DNA of 22,329 nt from a virus, in the IMG/VR virus record IMGVR_UViG_3300025872_000336, positions 1-22,329 of that record; one strand, 5' to 3'. The notes under the pieces are model-generated. The model was not told the DNA's origin. It made no database searches and saw nothing but the letters and a program-made list of their open reading frames with translations. Of the stretch, positions 7,307 to 12,782 are shown in pieces; position 1 is the first letter of the stretch, and the number at the start of each line of letters is the position of its first letter. Both the position numbers and the translations under genes were made by a program.

Positions 7307-7566
7307 ATGTTGCGCTCCTTTAACTTGGCTTCGATGGCACGGTAAAAACCCAAACAATCAAACCAAGGTGAATTACTAGCATCAATTTTTTGAGATAGAT
7401 AAATCAAGTCATGTATCTCTTCATCAGTCAAGCCAACCCATTGCTTCAGTGCCAATCGGCGCAGTTCGACGGCTGATTCCCTGCCCGTGCTATTGCTTAT
7501 TCGTTTTTGCACAAACTCAGCGTCCAGCGCATCAGCCAGCCGCAGGGCTTTGGGTTGTGTGCTCAT
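7303..7566 (-). CDS. Small accessory protein, family B copy 3
   Basis: An 87-aa protein with QWVGLTDEEIHD (42-53) and a C-terminal AIEAKLKERN (77-86). The same two motifs occur in the next two genes to the right, so these are tandem paralogues. This style of protein is common in phages of Burkholderiales (established by general acquaintance, not searched). The N-terminal 40 residues are unlike the other copies. ATGA overlaps at both ends. The K-E codons near the C-terminus spell AAGGAG, the SD of the next gene. Confidence 0.65.
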   Translation of the reverse strand: MSTQPKALRLADALDAEFVQKRISNSTGRESAVELRRLALKQWVGLTDEEIHDLIYLSQKIDASNSPWFDCLGFYRAIEAKLKERNI

Positions 7567-8030
7567 GCGTTCTTCTCCTTTAGCTTGGCTTCAATGGCTT
7601 TACCAAATGCTTTGATACCGTAATTACTGCCATGCTGATAAAGATACTTATCTGCATATTCATAGATCTCTTCATCCGTCAGCGCAACCCATTCACGCTT
7701 TGGTGGTTTGCTTGAAATACAAGTAACCGTATAAGGCCTGCCACACTGGCAACTCCATGCCACAGGCCCGTCTGCTGGTGTCTTTGCGTTTTTGTTTTCG
7801 CTCATGTCAAAGTTTTGCAGGTCGAATGAATTGGCCCACGCCACCGGCTCATGTTCATCTTTTACGATTTCATCAACACGTTCTTGTGATGTGTCGTCGG
7901 CATCGACAAGTGCTTGGCGTAAAACGGCAATGGCTTCGATGTAGTAATTTTTATCGCCTGTTTCCATCAGCATCTCTGCGCTTGCATCCTCTAGCACTTC
8001 TATCGCTTCTTCAATGGCTTCTCTGCTCAT
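7563..8030 (-). CDS. Accessory protein, family B copy 2 (composite)
   Basis: A 155-aa protein. Residues 1-75 are a separate helical N-terminal part. Residues 76-88 (MSENKNAKTPADG) closely match the very N-terminus of the next paralogue (MSENKTAKTPTDDG), and the rest repeats the family pattern REWVALTDEEIYE (112-124) and AIEAKLKEKN (145-154). It therefore looks like a complete family B protein fused behind an extra domain. CxC residues at 94 and 96 and Cys104 lie in the middle. ATGA overlaps flank it. Met76 could be an internal start but has no SD. Confidence 0.65.
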   Translation of the reverse strand: MSREAIEEAIEVLEDASAEMLMETGDKNYYIEAIAVLRQALVDADDTSQERVDEIVKDEHEPVAWANSFDLQNFDMSENKNAKTPADGPVAWSCQCGRPYTVTCISSKPPKREWVALTDEEIYEYADKYLYQHGSNYGIKAFGKAIEAKLKEKNA

Positions 8031-8290
8031 GTGTTCTTCTCCTTTAGCTTGGCTTCGACGTCTCGGGCAAATCGGTACATTTTCCGATCTTCCTCGTACC
8101 CGCTCATATCGTGTATCTCCTCATCCGTCAGCCCAACCCATTGCTTTGGTGCAACGTAAAGCCTGTCGCCTAGCCTTATGTCTTTAGCGTTGTCCCATGC
8201 GACCATTGGCCTGCCTGTTTTCTCGAACAGGTAAACATGCGCTACATGTCCGTCGTCCGTTGGTGTCTTTGCTGTTTTGTTCTCGCTCAT
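8027..8290 (-). CDS. Small accessory protein, family B copy 1
   Basis: An 87-aa protein beginning MSENKTAKTPTDDG and carrying QWVGLTDEEIHD (50-61) and DVEAKLKEKN (77-86). It is the simplest of three adjacent paralogues. The nucleotide sequence around its start resembles the middle of the copy 2 gene (the stretches ending near 8292 and 7805), which indicates a duplication. ATGA overlap with the 61-aa gene; SD GAGGGG 7 nt before the ATG. Function unknown. Confidence 0.65.
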   Translation of the reverse strand: MSENKTAKTPTDDGHVAHVYLFEKTGRPMVAWDNAKDIRLGDRLYVAPKQWVGLTDEEIHDMSGYEEDRKMYRFARDVEAKLKEKNT

Positions 8291-8472
8291 GCCATATCCC
8301 CTCTATAAAGTTGCCAAGCATCGCTAAGTTCTTCCCTAGCAATACTTACCCTAAGCCTCATGTGGTCAAGATCGTCAAGAAGAACTCTTAACTCGTTGGG
8401 ATGCACCATCACATACGTTGTTTCGTCTGCTAGCTTTCTTAGCAGTGCGTAGGCTTTTTCTTTGTCTGTCAT
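8287..8472 (-). CDS. Hypothetical protein (61 aa)
   Basis: A small helical protein beginning MTDKEKAYALLRKLADETTY with a leucine-rich middle (LRVLLDDLDHMRLRV). ATGA overlaps at both ends and an AGGGGA SD about 5 nt before the ATG support it. No family recognised; it may form a coiled-coil dimer. Confidence 0.6.
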   Translation of the reverse strand: MTDKEKAYALLRKLADETTYVMVHPNELRVLLDDLDHMRLRVSIAREELSDAWQLYRGDMA

Positions 8473-8696
8473 GACTGTCCCCTTGCTCGGATGGCGGCGG
8501 CAAACTCGTATCCCTGCAACTTCACGCCTTTGATTTCCTCACACACCTCCGCACACGCCTCACGCTCGGCAGCAGCAACAAGAACAGCGAAATGGACAAG
8601 CTCAGTTACACCCCAACGCGCTGGTTCTACCCAGTTGTTTCCTGTGCGTACAAGCCCAGCCTCTCGCGCCATCTTGACAATTTCATCTTGGGTCAT
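8469..8696 (-). CDS. Small accessory protein, family A copy 1
   Basis: A 75-aa protein beginning MTQDEIVKMAREAGLV. The longer frame to 8759 would overlap the 45-aa gene, and the ATG at 8696 has GGGGGT 8 nt upstream, so the short start is chosen. It shares MAREAG, VAAAEREACAEV and the C-terminal AAAIRARG with two other genes (9078-9182 and 9466-9705). Function unknown. The RARG codons contain AAGGGG, which serves as SD for the next gene. Confidence 0.65.
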   Translation of the reverse strand: MTQDEIVKMAREAGLVRTGNNWVEPARWGVTELVHFAVLVAAAEREACAEVCEEIKGVKLQGYEFAAAIRARGQS

Positions 8697-8697
8697 T

Positions 8698-8835
8698 TCA
8701 ATACCCCCATCGAATACGGAAGCACACCAGATACAGGTGCAGTACAAATTCGCTGCCACTACCCACGAACCCCACAGCGAAGCAGGGCCACTTGCGCGGC
8801 AAGAATTCAGTAGTTAGATGTAAACTTTTTCGCAT
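8698..8835 (-). CDS. Small hydrophobic protein (45 aa)
   Basis: ATG at 8835 has a strong SD (GAGGT, 5 nt spacing) and the TGA ends one base before the next gene's ATG. The protein starts MRKSLHLTTEFLPRKWPCFA. Residues 19-41 are hydrophobic with few charges, a possible membrane segment, and the tail is RIRWGY. It fills a 142-nt gap between two genes. No family confirmed. Confidence 0.5.
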   Translation of the reverse strand: MRKSLHLTTEFLPRKWPCFAVGFVGSGSEFVLHLYLVCFRIRWGY

Positions 8836-8838
8836 ACG

Positions 8839-9081
8839 TTACCTCTGCGGATTAAAGCCAAGCCGACGCATTCCTAACTCGATGAGCATTGCGGCATCTT
8901 CAAGGCGATTTTGACTGCTGCTCATGCCGGTCTGCCATTCGCCGCCTACGCGTTTGCCAACAATAGCCACCGTGACAATCTCTCCAGATTTGGCGTCTTC
9001 CAGCCACTGCTCAAGCATGGTTACGGCCTCAGAGTTGTCATGGGTTGTAACTTTGATAAACGGTTTGATGTTGTTTGTCAT
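8839..9081 (-). CDS. Hypothetical protein (80 aa)
   Basis: The start is ATG 9081 (ATGA overlap with the 34-aa gene, AAGGGG SD 6 nt away) rather than 9123. Protein begins MTNNIKPFIKVTTHDNSEAV. A middle segment IVTVAIVGKRVGGEWQTG suggests two beta strands, followed by a helix with AAMLIELGMRRLGF at the C-terminus. Resembles small phage proteins of unknown function; no named family. Confidence 0.65.
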   Translation of the reverse strand: MTNNIKPFIKVTTHDNSEAVTMLEQWLEDAKSGEIVTVAIVGKRVGGEWQTGMSSSQNRLEDAAMLIELGMRRLGFNPQR

Positions 9082-9182
9082 GTGTTTCCCCTTGCTCGTA
9101 TGGCAGCGGCGTATGTTGGCCATTCAAGCAGTGTGTTTTTGTTCTCACACACCTTCGCACACGCCTCACGCAATTCGCTCAA
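9078..9182 (-). CDS. Miniature family A protein (34 aa, TTG start)
   Basis: A short gene hidden in a different frame. TTG at 9182 overlaps the upstream TGA (TTGA) and its own TGA overlaps the next ATG (ATGA). The peptide contains LREACAKVCEN and TYAAAIRARGNT, matching the second half of the two longer family A proteins. The usual N-terminal MAREAG part is missing, so it is either a remnant that still links translation or a working short form. An AAGGA lies about 15 nt upstream, weak for an SD. Confidence 0.5.
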   Translation of the reverse strand: MSELREACAKVCENKNTLLEWPTYAAAIRARGNT

Positions 9183-9469
9183 TGTTTGGAATCAAGATCC
9201 TTTTTGAACGCTTCGATTGACGCCAGAAGTGAATTACGAGCCACTCCTGTTAATTCGCAGACCTTCCCGACGACGACATCCACTGATTCAGTATAGTCCG
9301 GGGCTGTGAGGTCCATCGGAAACACAAGTTGACGACGCGGAAATGATGGATTGCTAAAAACAAAGAGGCGATCATTCAGGGCTTGTTCTAAAACAGACCA
9401 CCCTTGAGACTTTAGAAAGTCCCTCATGTCAATCGGGGAAATGGTCTGGTCGATTTCAGCGCCGGTCAT
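9179..9469 (-). CDS. Hypothetical protein (96 aa)
   Basis: Begins MTGAEIDQTISPIDMRDFLK. A central segment SFPRRQLVFPMDLTAPDYTE looks like a conserved beta-turn-beta block, followed by a helix EAFKKD at the end. I have seen related proteins with RRQLVFP and APDY in phages and plasmids, but no function is known to me. ATGA overlap with the upstream family A gene and an AGGGG SD 6 nt before the ATG support the start. Confidence 0.65.
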   Translation of the reverse strand: MTGAEIDQTISPIDMRDFLKSQGWSVLEQALNDRLFVFSNPSFPRRQLVFPMDLTAPDYTESVDVVVGKVCELTGVARNSLLASIEAFKKDLDSKH

Positions 9470-9705
9470 TGCTCACCCCTTGCTCTGATGGCGGATGCGA
9501 TATTGCCGCACCTGAATTTTGCGTGACCGTATGGTTCGTCCTGCGCCTGCTCGTCTGCCACCTTCGCACACGCCTCGCGCTCGGCAGCGGCAACAAGGGC
9601 AGCGAAGCGTTCAAGCTGAACATTTCCCGTGTAGCAAGTCCCCCATCGCGGATCAAACTCAATACCTACCTCCCGCGCCATGCGGATAATGTCTTCTCTG
9701 TTCAT
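9466..9705 (-). CDS. Small accessory protein, family A copy 3
   Basis: A 79-aa protein with MNREDIIRMAREVGIEFD at the N-terminus, LVAAAEREACAKVADEQ in the middle and ASAIRARGEQ at the end. It is the closest relative of the 75-aa gene at 8469. Two cysteines lie in the variable parts (YGHAKFRCGN and GTCYTG). ATGA overlaps at both ends; SD GAGGG about 4 nt before ATG. Function unknown. Confidence 0.65.
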   Translation of the reverse strand: MNREDIIRMAREVGIEFDPRWGTCYTGNVQLERFAALVAAAEREACAKVADEQAQDEPYGHAKFRCGNIASAIRARGEQ

Positions 9706-10064
9706 GCCACCCTCAACTTTTCAGAGATCCTTGCCTTCCAAGAGTTCCAGTCCTCTCCTGGCCTAGCAGGACAATTTACTTTCGCTGCCATTTCAGCAGT
9801 ACCTTTCTCTGTCGCCCACCACACAACAACCTTCTCTTGTGCAGGTGCGATCTCTAGTTCATCTTCCCATCTTCCCTGGTTCAACCACGTAGCAGGATGC
9901 GGGATAAACTCCTGTCCCGTACCCTTCACCTGGTAATACTTATTGTGCGTCACTAAAGCCTCTACAGCAGACTTTTGCTCTTGTGGCGATAGTTTGGCCC
10001 ATGCTTTCTGTGCAGCACGTTTAGCGACCTTTCTTGGGTATTTGCTCCAGAACTCCTCGAACAT
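9702..10064 (-). CDS. Phage replication-protein C-terminal-like protein
   Basis: A 120-aa protein starting MFEEFWSKYPRKVAKRAAQK, with IPHPATWLNQGRWEDE (54-69). These two motifs occur in the C-terminal part of many phage and plasmid replisome organisers, where they are thought to bind the helicase. Here the part stands alone with no N-terminal DNA-binding domain. First gene of the minus-strand operon: AAGGAG SD 6-7 nt upstream and a promoter candidate about 45 nt further up. Could be a helicase-loader-like accessory or a remnant; the first is favoured as it is intact. Confidence 0.65.
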   Translation of the reverse strand: MFEEFWSKYPRKVAKRAAQKAWAKLSPQEQKSAVEALVTHNKYYQVKGTGQEFIPHPATWLNQGRWEDELEIAPAQEKVVVWWATEKGTAEMAAKVNCPARPGEDWNSWKARISEKLRVA

Positions 10065-10106
10065 TGTTTTCTCCTTTTGTTAGGAAATCTCAATGTAAAC
10101 CTTATT

Positions 10107-10135
10107 TTTATTGTTGACTGTCGTCTTGTTGACAA
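10107..10135 (-). promoter_or_regulatory. Candidate sigma70-type promoter for the small-gene operon
   Basis: On the minus strand, TTGTCA (10135-10130, 5 of 6 to the -35 consensus) is followed after 17 nt by AATAAA (10112-10107, 4 of 6). Transcription would start near 10100, about 35 nt before the first ATG. The AT-rich context and lack of another promoter-like pair nearby support it; evidence is by eye only. Confidence 0.4.
10111..10133. repeat. Direct repeat TTGTTGAC x2, possible operator
   Basis: Two identical copies of TTGTTGAC at 10111-10118 and 10126-10133, 15 nt start to start. They overlap the candidate -10 and -35 elements, the usual place for repressor sites. The 15-nt spacing is not a full helix turn multiple. 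No repressor gene has been linked. Confidence 0.4.
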
Positions 10136-10185
10136 TCTTCTACTTCTCTTTACTTTAGACATAACTTCCCCAAGGGTGGTAGCAC

Positions 10186-10416
10186 TCACCTTACCCAGCA
10201 GGGGTCTCTTCTGGATGTTCCCCGCCTAGTACAGCCTAAGCCAGCGATTCTCTCCACCTCTTGCTTGTCCCACCCATGTACAAGAGGCTTAGTCCAGTAC
10301 CTCACTGACAGTCTGGATCGGCATGAAACGGGGTGTTTCGCCAGCCGGTGTTTACTTCCGCGCAACCCATGCAGGTTCTTAATAACGCTCGGAGTACGGT
10401 CCGGTAGAAAAAGAAA
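10186..10416. other. Gene-free region with several hairpins (possible structured RNA or origin)
   Basis: No convincing gene in this 230-nt stretch. It holds many self-complementary segments. CCTCTTG/CAAGAGG lies inside CTAAG/CTTAG inside GTAC/GTAC (about 10228-10304). GGC-AT-GAAAC/GTTTC-GCC is at about 10319-10341. GGGG/CCCC is near 10204-10226, AACC/GGTT near 10366-10379 and CGGA/TCCG near 10390-10403. Stems are short but stacked in one nested set. It is richer in G and C than its flanks. Either a structured RNA or an origin could explain it. A frame on the minus strand ending at 10186 is open through the region but has no ATG. Confidence 0.4.
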
Positions 10417-10502
10417 AAGCCGTTAAGGATGTACCCTGGTGGTAGTTCCCTTCAAGAGAAAAGGGACAGGGCACATTCCTAACGGCTTACATCTGCTACC
10501 AC
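10417..10502 (-). terminator. Long terminator hairpin with potential pseudoknot
   Basis: Arms 10417-10432 and 10473-10488 pair over 15 of 16 positions (one A-C mismatch, one G-T). Inside, CCCTG (10434-10438) pairs with CAGGG (10467-10471) and TCCCTT (10447-10452) with AAGGGA (10461-10466). On the minus strand the stem is followed by TTTTTCTTTTT, so it terminates the 117-aa gene that ends at 10521. The 8-nt bulge GTGGTAGT (10439-10446) is complementary to CTACCAC at 10496-10502, just outside the stem, allowing a 7-bp pseudoknot. Confidence 0.7.
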
Positions 10503-10520
10503 ACAGACAAACTAATCTTA

Positions 10521-10874
10521 TCAGATCTCCACAACCTTGCAAGTCCAACCTTCTTTCAACTTACCCCATCCATGAACCTCTATCTTCCAGCCTGCTCGCA
10601 AGATAGCCGGAAGATGTTCGCTCTCTGCAATCTTCTTCACTCTAGCCGAGACATTACCTCTTGAGGTCGTCTGAACTAAAAGGGTCTCCTCGTCCTTGAG
10701 ACAAAGTATGTCGCCTATTCCAAACAAGTCCTGGCGTATACGAGCCCAAGGGTTCCAGTGCTCGACGATCTGACACAAATAACCACGTTCACGAAGCGCA
10801 GCTAAAGACCTCTGAGTAGGACTTACAGACGAACGGCGTTTCTTTTTGGTATCAGCGGCAGAGATTGTCGTCAC
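10521..10874 (-). CDS. Putative PD-(D/E)XK-fold nuclease-like protein
   Basis: A 117-aa protein, start GTG at 10874 with no clear SD. A helix SPTQRSLAALRERGYLCQIV (18-37) is followed by RQDLFGIGDILCL (47-59) and ETLLVQTTS (63-71), then a helix, AGWKIEVHGWGK and a strand. This is the layout of restriction-like folds (helix, strand with Asp, strand with ExK). Asp55 is a likely metal ligand, but the ExK place reads Gln68-Thr-Thr, so activity is uncertain. I recall similar proteins with QTTS in phages. It is transcribed alone on the minus strand, divergent from the plus-strand block. Confidence 0.5.
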   Translation of the reverse strand: MTTISAADTKKKRRSSVSPTQRSLAALRERGYLCQIVEHWNPWARIRQDLFGIGDILCLKDEETLLVQTTSRGNVSARVKKIAESEHLPAILRAGWKIEVHGWGKLKEGWTCKVVEI

Positions 10875-10943
10875 GATGACAGTCTTATGTGATTGATAAG
10901 CCTAAGATTACTCCATCGACACAAACAAACAGGGGCTAGCAAA
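10875..10943. promoter_or_regulatory. Divergent intergenic region with start signals of the plus-strand block
   Basis: This 69-nt gap separates oppositely oriented genes, so promoters for both directions should lie here or just inside the coding ends. A weak plus-strand pair TTGTCG (10865-10870) and TGTGAT (10888-10893), 17 nt apart, matches 4 of 6 bases at each box. GGGG at about 10931-10934 is the likely SD for the ATG at 10944. Confidence 0.3.
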
Positions 10944-11219
10944 ATGGCAACAGCAAAAGAAGAACTAGAAGCAAGGCGCAATGTAGCAATGGATGCAATG
11001 GTCATCACAAAGTGTGACTTGCAGCGCAACGTTAGATATATCCGCAGCCAAAACAACTGGATGAAAATCACCAGGCATAAAAATTCGTTTTGTTTTGCAA
11101 GAGGATATGCAGGACAGCCTAAAGCCAAGGACATTGACATCTTCCCATTTACTTGGGTAGCCAACTGGAATGAAGCAATAGAAAAAGCAAAAAGCACACT
11201 TGCTTGGATTGAAATTTAA
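10944..11219 (+). CDS. Hypothetical early protein (91 aa)
   Basis: First gene of the plus-strand block. The frame opens at 10893, but ATG 10944 follows a GGGG SD and gives MATAKEELEARRNVAMDAMV. Predicted helix at 1-20, then mixed strands with FPFTWVANWNEAIEKAKSTL near the C-terminus. No family recognised. Basic and small, typical of early phage genes. Confidence 0.55.
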   Translation: MATAKEELEARRNVAMDAMVITKCDLQRNVRYIRSQNNWMKITRHKNSFCFARGYAGQPKAKDIDIFPFTWVANWNEAIEKAKSTLAWIEI

Positions 11220-11224
11220 CAACC

Positions 11225-11240
11225 AGGGGCTTCGGCCCCT
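11225..11240 (+). promoter_or_regulatory. UUCG-capped hairpin directly before an SD
   Basis: Perfect 6-bp stem AGGGGC / GCCCCT closed by a TTCG tetraloop, an unusually stable small hairpin. There is no T-run after it; instead AGGAG and an ATG (11253) follow within 13 nt. It could act as a weak pause or terminator, protect the 3' part of the message, or affect ribosome access. Confidence 0.6.
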
Positions 11241-11252
11241 ACAGGAGCCAAC

Positions 11253-11396
11253 ATGAAAATCATACTCACACAAGAGCAGTTAGAAAAAATCATCAAGGAA
11301 TATTTTGACAACGACTACAACATCAAGATCAACGAGATTGTATTTGCAGCTAACGTAGAACAGTTCTGCACGATCTACACAAAGGAAACACCATGA
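11253..11396 (+). CDS. Small protein (47 aa)
   Basis: Starts MKIILTQEQLEKIIKEYF after AGGAG (7 nt). Ends with TGA overlapping the next ATG (ATGA). The protein is acidic-helical at the start and has IKINEIVFAANVEQFCTIYT, which suggests two strands. Function unknown; small phage proteins beginning with an LTxEQL helix of this type are common. Confidence 0.6.
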   Translation: MKIILTQEQLEKIIKEYFDNDYNIKINEIVFAANVEQFCTIYTKETP

Positions 11397-11527
11397 GCGT
11401 TGACTACGATGCTTGGCTAGACAGAAAACTTTACGAATACGACAGAGAGAGGGAACAGAATGACTACCAACAACAGTTGGAACAACAGGAGTACGAACTT
11501 GACCAAGTACAAGATAACGAGGAGTGA
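11393..11527 (+). CDS. Small Gln/Glu-rich protein (44 aa)
   Basis: Begins MSVDYDAWLDRKLYEYDRER, then Gln- and Glu-rich helix to the end. ATGA overlap with the previous gene. It overlaps the 43-aa membrane peptide gene (11460) by 68 nt in another frame, so one of the two may not be translated, or both are. Start position and coupling favour it being real. Confidence 0.5.
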   Translation: MSVDYDAWLDRKLYEYDREREQNDYQQQLEQQEYELDQVQDNEE

Positions 11528-11591
11528 CTGGGCACTATGCGCGCTATTGGGGATTTGCTACGGAACACTGCTCTACCTGTTCATAAAGTAA
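11460..11591 (+). CDS. Nested membrane peptide (43 aa)
   Basis: ATG at 11460 with SD GAGGG 7 nt upstream, in a different frame from the 44-aa gene it overlaps. The N-terminus MTTNNSWNNRSTNLTKYK is polar and basic. Residues 23-42 (DWALCALLGICYGTLLYLFI) are a clear single transmembrane segment. It ends 11 nt before the next gene's ATG. The good SD and the well-formed polar-then-membrane architecture are unlikely by chance. Possible roles: host inner-membrane factor or superinfection exclusion; none shown. Confidence 0.5.
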   Translation: MTTNNSWNNRSTNLTKYKITRSDWALCALLGICYGTLLYLFIK

Positions 11592-11602
11592 CGGAGCCAA
11601 AC

Positions 11603-12133
11603 ATGAAATTCAACGAACTTAGAAAGATCAACGTAACCGAGAAGGTCGAGAAGAAAAACGGCCTTTCTTACCTCTCTTGGGCCTGGGCCGTGGATACATT
11701 GTTGCAACACGATCCTACTGCAACTTGGGAGTACAAGCCTTACCAAACCTGGAATGACACGGTTATGGTGTTCTGCGAGGTAAAAGCATTCGGCGTATCT
11801 CGCACTGCACAACTGCCTGTCATGGATCACCGCAACAAAGCGATCTCTAACCCTGACGCTTTCCAGGTCAACACGGCTATGCAGAGGTGTCTAGCTAAAG
11901 CTATTTCGCTCCACGGTATCGGGCTCTACATATACGCTGGAGAGGATCTGCCAGATGAAGATAAGCCTTCCGTAGACGACCACATAAAAACGCTATCAGA
12001 GGCGAAAACAGTTGATGATCTGAAAGCAGCATTCACAGGCGCGTACAAAGTGTTTAAGAACGATCCTGATGCTATTAAACAAATCGACGCGGCTAAGGAA
12101 CAACGCAAGAAAGAACTGACGGAGATCAAATGA
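11603..12133 (+). CDS. Single-strand annealing protein-like (DUF1071)
   Basis: A 176-aa protein. The start is ATG 11603 with GGAG 7 nt upstream, not the frame's earlier ATG. The N-terminal half matches DUF1071: INVTEKVEKKNGLSYLSWAW, an acidic Q/W stretch, VNTAMQRCLAKAISLHGIGL (89-108) and YIYAGEDLPD. DUF1071 proteins are grouped with phage single-strand annealing proteins, which pair complementary DNA strands during recombination. The YqaJ exonuclease and NinB downstream fit a complete annealing-type recombination module. The C-terminal third is charged and helical. Confidence 0.85.
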   Translation: MKFNELRKINVTEKVEKKNGLSYLSWAWAVDTLLQHDPTATWEYKPYQTWNDTVMVFCEVKAFGVSRTAQLPVMDHRNKAISNPDAFQVNTAMQRCLAKAISLHGIGLYIYAGEDLPDEDKPSVDDHIKTLSEAKTVDDLKAAFTGAYKVFKNDPDAIKQIDAAKEQRKKELTEIK

Positions 12134-12432
12134 GTCAGATTCTCTCCATTGCCAAGCAATCAGGGGTTCTCATCTCACACCGAGATGAGTTCCTGAAGTC
12201 GGTGGAAAAGTTTGGCCGGTTGATGCTCAACAAGTCTAAACCGCTAACGCCAACACAAACGGCTTACTTAGAAGTACTCGATGACTGGATGTCTCTAAAC
12301 GATCTGGCTAACAAATTTGGTTGCACACCACAGAATGCGCTAAAAATGATTCGTGCTCTGGAGGCTCGCAAGTTGGTAACGAAAGAAAAACTTTACAGGA
12401 AATCCTGGGCCTACTACTACAAGAGAAAATGA
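12130..12432 (+). CDS. Winged-helix DNA-binding protein (100 aa)
   Basis: Begins MSQILSIAKQSGVLISHRDE. Residues 39-97 form a winged helix: LTPTQTAYLEVLDDW, MSLNDLANKFGCTPQNALKMIRALEARKLVTKEKL and a tyrosine-rich wing. ATGA overlap with the annealing-protein gene. MarR-like small regulators look similar. It may regulate the block or bind DNA during replication; no target visible. Confidence 0.65.
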   Translation: MSQILSIAKQSGVLISHRDEFLKSVEKFGRLMLNKSKPLTPTQTAYLEVLDDWMSLNDLANKFGCTPQNALKMIRALEARKLVTKEKLYRKSWAYYYKRK

Positions 12433-12782
12433 ACCTAAACACATTCGAAGAAGGACTGCTGGACTCGATCCAGACAGAGCGCTGCAAGAAACTGCTTTGG
12501 TCTGTCATCCAACTTGCAGTCGATGATGCTTGCAAAGCACCCTACAAAACTAGACCGACAGACGAAACGATTACCGCACTTAGGTTCCTATTCGGAGACC
12601 TCCACGAGTCAGGGCTCGACAGCTACCTGATGTGGCTTGACGTTGACAGCAAAGAGTTCAAGAGACGCATGGTCAATGCCATGTTCTCAGAGCGTCACGA
12701 TAAGTTTACTGACTTCGAGAGACGAGCCTTTCGAGCCAACTACAACTGGTATCTGAGAAATGAGATCAATCCTAACGACTGA
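12429..12782 (+). CDS. Conserved phage hypothetical protein (117 aa)
   Basis: Start at ATG 12429 (ATGA overlap); the frame is open further upstream to 12321, which would overlap the winged-helix gene by over 100 nt. Protein begins MNLNTFEEGLLDSIQTERCK and includes AVDDACKAPYKTRPTDETIT and LDSYLMWLDVDSKEFKRRMV. I recall related phage hypotheticals but no function. Overlaps NinB by 23 nt. Confidence 0.7.
   Translation: MNLNTFEEGLLDSIQTERCKKLLWSVIQLAVDDACKAPYKTRPTDETITALRFLFGDLHESGLDSYLMWLDVDSKEFKRRMVNAMFSERHDKFTDFERRAFRANYNWYLRNEINPND

Noticed and set aside
9962-10189. 75-codon minus-strand frame beginning with GTG
   Set aside because: It overlaps the first 100 nt of the replication-like gene, which has a good SD and conserved motifs, and its sequence is arginine-rich and low in structure.
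10323-10382. 19-aa plus-strand peptide MKRGVSPAGVYFRATHAGS
   Set aside because: No SD, and it lies within the hairpin-rich region; a leader peptide cannot be excluded but is not supported.
10186-10416. Long minus-strand open frame with TKPLVHGWDKQEVERIAGLG
   Set aside because: No ATG or convincing SD, and the whole region has RNA-like self-complementarity. Not reported as a gene, though its openness is noted.
11524-11586. GTG-start 20-aa frame after the 44-aa gene
   Set aside because: It is nested within the 43-aa membrane-peptide gene, which has a better SD and architecture.
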